Shown here in pieces: positions 63,707 to 64,000 of a stretch of DNA of 64,000 bases (within the stretch, counting starts at the first letter, position 1; the number at the start of each line of letters is the position of its first letter). The stretch covers positions 3,472,001 through 3,536,000 of the forward strand of contig NZ_CP129111.1 in the NCBI RefSeq assembly GCF_030407165.1, in the 5' to 3' direction. Below the pieces are notes generated by a model. The model ran no database searches. It saw nothing but the letters and a program-made list of their open reading frames with translations, and was not told the DNA's origin. The translations under genes and the position numbers were made by a program. Origin of the DNA: Fontisubflavum oceani (GTDB taxonomy: Bacteria > Pseudomonadota > Alphaproteobacteria > Rhodobacterales > Rhodobacteraceae).

Positions 63707-64000
63707 TTACTCTGCTGCAACCGCGCGCTCGTGGGGTACCAAAGAAAGCTTTGATTTTCTATGATCGTAGATCGGTTTTGCATGTGATCTAAATCTCTCT
63801 TCACCTGCGATGGTCCGATTAAGTCTTTTGCTTGCGATTTCCGCGTAGCCAGCGTCAATTTCACAGCCCCAGAATCTTCGTTCGTGCAGTAGTGCAGCGA
63901 CGCCTGCTGAGGCGGTCCCCGCAAATGGATCAAAAACAAGTCCCTGCTTTCTGGTAAGAGAGAGCACTAAGCGTTCGATTAACCCGACTGGAAACTGGCA
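63707..64000 (-). CDS. DNA methyltransferase (N4/N6), C-terminal part only
   Basis: The frame is open across the right edge of the window, so the start is not seen. The visible 97 residues read CQFPVGLIERLVLSLTRKQ, then the SAM-binding motif LVFDPFAGTASAGVAALLHERRFWGCEID (FxGxxSxG type), then AGYAEIASKRLN. In beta-type DNA methyltransferases this motif I block is near the C-terminus, after the catalytic DPPY/SPPY, which would lie beyond the window. It ends 30 bases before the ParB-like gene in the same direction, so it is the upstream gene of the cluster. Confidence 0.88.
   Translation of the reverse strand, partial: CQFPVGLIERLVLSLTRKQGLVFDPFAGTASAGVAALLHERRFWGCEIDAGYAEIASKRLNRTIAGEERFRSHAKPIYDHRKSKLSLVPHERAVAAE

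Larger units (their letters stand above)
57031..64000. mobile_element. integrative element at tRNA-Leu, left end (right end not in window)
   Basis: The region begins at the 3' end of tRNA-Leu with a serine recombinase gene that reads into the tRNA, carries a LexA box and genes not typical of the chromosome core, and from about 59.7 kb is clearly AT-richer than the rest of the window. A direct repeat of the tRNA 3' end (attR) would be expected beyond 64000 and could not be seen. The element may be an integrative defence island rather than a prophage: no structural phage genes are present here. Confidence 0.75.

Noticed and set aside
57031..64000. Element as a prophage
   Set aside because: No terminase, portal, capsid or tail genes are present in the visible part; a defence-carrying integrative element fits better.

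Overview
This 64 kb window looks like chromosome from a high-GC alphaproteobacterium, most likely Rhodobacterales (Roseobacter/Rhodobacteraceae type). Reasons: a type II-C CRISPR locus, a betI-betC-betB-betA plus choXWV choline locus, glycine-betaine/dimethylglycine enzymes, several acyl-CoA dehydrogenases, oligopeptide-type ABC importers, and a LexA box of the alphaproteobacterial type (GAAC-N7-GAAC).

Layout. 1-1.9 kb: end of a type II-C CRISPR locus (probable cas9 tail, cas1, cas2, nine 36-nt repeats). 2.1-11 kb: a GntR regulator with a striking tandem-palindrome operator, a complete Dpp/Gsi-type peptide importer, a gamma-glutamyltransferase and a DUF1028 protein, probably one operon for uptake and hydrolysis of gamma-glutamyl peptides. 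11.1-16.7 kb (minus): an RpiR-type regulator, an Fbp/Pot-type importer and a histidine phosphatase, headed by a 20-bp perfect palindrome. 17-25 kb: PEP synthase, a GT-A-like glycosyltransferase, clpX, clpP, an ArsR/AHSA1 pair and a BKACE enzyme. 25-32 kb: acyl-CoA metabolism (TesB, three acyl-CoA dehydrogenases, an ACAD10/11- or LvaA-like phosphotransferase, a nitronate monooxygenase). 31.8-36.5 kb: betaine/dimethylglycine demethylation operon (dehydrogenase, MttB homologue, TetR). 36.5-40.8 kb: an acyltransferase and a fused E1 2-oxoacid dehydrogenase, divergent from a phytanoyl-CoA dioxygenase homologue. 40.8-49.7 kb: bet operon (with a RidA gene inserted) divergent from choXWV. 49.8-56.9 kb: quinone-reductase-like enzyme, DUF1801, DUF2244, ctaD, exoD, lipB, a LytTR protein and DUF2306. 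56.9-64 kb: tRNA-Leu(GAG) with an integrated element carrying a serine recombinase, a LexA box, and an AT-richer four-gene cluster (DNA methyltransferase, ParB-like protein, SNF2-type helicase, DUF3883 nuclease-like protein) that resembles an undescribed methylation-linked defence system.

A quality issue runs through the window. At least twelve genes, including clpX and ppsA, carry apparent 1-2 base indels, nearly all losses in G or C runs, and each is repaired by restoring the missing base(s). This looks like uncorrected consensus error rather than gene decay. Spans given for such genes cover the whole repaired gene.

How the parts fit: choline-O-sulfate and choline enter by ChoXWV, BetC removes sulfate, BetA and BetB make glycine betaine, and the MttB homologue and dimethylglycine dehydrogenase-like enzyme at 32.5-36.4 kb could take betaine down to sarcosine. 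All three substrate-binding-protein genes of the ABC importers are followed by strong hairpins before the next operon gene, consistent with higher expression of the binding protein.
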